29,472 nt of DNA from Chara braunii (lineage: Eukaryota; Streptophyta; Charophyceae; Charales; Characeae), in contig BFEA01000347.1 of NCBI GenBank assembly GCA_003427395.1, positions 1,293,755 through 1,323,226 of the forward strand. The letters run 5' to 3'. Below the pieces are notes generated by a model. The model ran no database searches. It was not told where the DNA came from and worked only from the letters and a program-made list of their open reading frames with translations. The stretch's first letter is position 1. Every line of letters starts with the position of its first letter. The translations under genes and the position numbers were made by a program. Positions 28,667-29,472 of this stretch are shown here, piece after piece.

Positions 28667-28790
28667 GATCGGTTGGCCATCCAGAGCAGGTTAAAAATGA
28701 TGACATCAACAGATCAAACGTCAACACATCTGTGCATATGTCGATCGGTTGGCCATTCAGAGCAGGTTCAAAATGATGACATCAACAGAT
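28667..28790. repeat. 48-bp direct repeat, 76-bp period
   Basis: GATCGGTTGGCCATCCAGAG through ATGATGACATCAACAGAT at 28667-28714 recurs at 28743-28790 with two differences. The spacer contains ATCAAACGTCAACACATC. Confidence 0.95.
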
Positions 28791-29052
28791 AAAAAAAGGG
28801 ACAGGATGGGACGAGCAACAAAAACAGGCGAGCTACCCCCTAAAAGGAAAAGAAAAAAGGGAAAAAAACAGAAAACAGACGATGAAGAGGAACTAACACG
28901 TAACTACATCTACCGAGATGGGGGGGAAAGGGAGACTTCTAAAAACAAAAAGAAACGAAAGAAAAAGGAGGGAGATTTCTAAAACCAGTGAAGCCAAGGG
29001 GCTCAAACAACAGGCAAAGAGGAATAAGGATAACAGACAGAGCAGAGGGATT

Positions 29053-29076
29053 GGGGAGTGGAGGGGAGGGGAGGGG
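29053..29076 (+). other. G-quadruplex motif
   Basis: Four GGGG runs at 29053-29056, 29063-29066, 29068-29071 and 29073-29076, with loops of 6, 1 and 1 bases. It fits the canonical intramolecular quadruplex pattern, within a longer A/G-rich plus strand (28780-29100). Confidence 0.85.
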
Positions 29077-29196
29077 AGTGAAAGAGAAGACACTCCTCTA
29101 CCTGCACAGATATTAGTGTCAGCAGACTCATCTCTAATGCCTGTCAGAAAGGAACACCCCCAAAACTGGCATGACAATGCATTGGACCTCTTAAAG

Positions 29197-29201
<5 letters not shown>

Positions 29202-29241
<40 letters not shown>
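29202..29241. repeat. (CT)n microsatellite
   Basis: About 20 CT units. Long frames on either strand here (28893-29387 minus, 28918-29376 plus) are artefacts of dinucleotide and purine-rich sequence. Confidence 0.97.
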
Positions 29242-29245
<4 letters not shown>

Positions 29246-29322
29246 TGCTCGCGTGTGAGTGTGGGTGCATTCCACCCACCCACCCTCTCTCCTTTCCCTC
29301 TCTCCCACTCTGTCGCCCCCAC

Positions 29323-29346
29323 CGACACACACACACACACACACAC
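29323..29346. repeat. (AC)n microsatellite
   Basis: About 12 AC units between the two CT tracts. Confidence 0.95.
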
Positions 29347-29382
29347 CTCCACACTTCACAACACAATATCAAATGAGCACTT

Positions 29383-29386
<4 letters not shown>

Positions 29387-29472
<86 letters not shown>
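29387..29472. repeat. (CT)n microsatellite at window end
   Basis: Uninterrupted CT repeat of about 43 units reaching the last base, so its true length is unknown. Confidence 0.98.

Noticed and set aside
28893-29387. Long open frames on both strands (164 and 152 codons).
   Set aside because: They run through CT/AG and purine-rich low-complexity DNA, which rarely gives stops. The peptides are runs of Arg-Glu or Leu-Ser.
1-29472. Search for CRISPR arrays, prokaryotic operons, ribosome binding sites and phage genes.
   Set aside because: Nothing of the kind: no regular repeat-spacer array, no long dense frames, and eukaryotic retroelements throughout.

Overview
The window reads as repeat-filled intergenic DNA of a large eukaryotic nuclear genome. 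I see no host protein gene, no rRNA gene, no intact tRNA gene and no CRISPR array or bacterial-style operon. Open frames are short and scattered. The recognisable coding sequence consists of decayed L1-type non-LTR retrotransposons, and the rest is microsatellites, tandem duplications, tRNA-like repeats, one hAT-type DNA transposon and several inverted-repeat clusters. Several things lean toward a plant: the style of the tRNA-like repeats, the repeated GGCAGCGCTTCCC blocks, and stop codons that look like methylation-driven decay. The long CA tracts are less typical of plants, so the lineage is not proven.

Layout. 1-70 is a CT/CA microsatellite, followed by a tRNA-like motif (93-134) and a 142-bp tandem repeat (321-640). 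1572-1983 and 2477-2552 are dense clusters of short-loop inverted repeats. 2821-3190 is a 120-bp tandem array. 3382-4037 is an array of seven hairpins that share a loop but have different, mutually complementary stems. 4050-6780 has no gene and carries diverged tandem units and one intron-like stretch. 7023-7215 is a tandem pair of reverse transcriptase fragments. 7216-10539 is a dead L1-like ORF2 with an internal 430-bp tandem duplication, and 10540-11345 is its probable 3' tail. 11737-11853 is a third fragment of the RT type seen at 7023-7215. 12964-13123 is an 80-bp duplication. 14461-14650 holds a 14-bp inverted repeat and a TATA box. 16581-18160 is a 420-bp tandem duplication whose second unit is interrupted by a 751-bp hAT-like element, with the empty site preserved in the first unit. 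19814-22524 has a tRNA-like repeat and further duplications. 25206-25357 holds two related hairpins with compensatory stem changes. 26180-27090 (minus strand) is a second decayed LINE ORF2 from a different family, next to a tRNA-like repeat. 27293-28790 carries more tandem repeats. 29053-29076 is a G-quadruplex motif, and the window ends in a long CT tract.

The pieces do not form a pathway. They record successive insertion, duplication and decay. The least conventional signals are the structured repeats: the seven-copy hairpin array (3382-4037), the two covarying 12-bp hairpins (25206-25357) and the hairpin clusters at 1572-2552. In these, complementarity seems to have been kept while the primary sequence changed. 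I cannot assign any of them to a known family.
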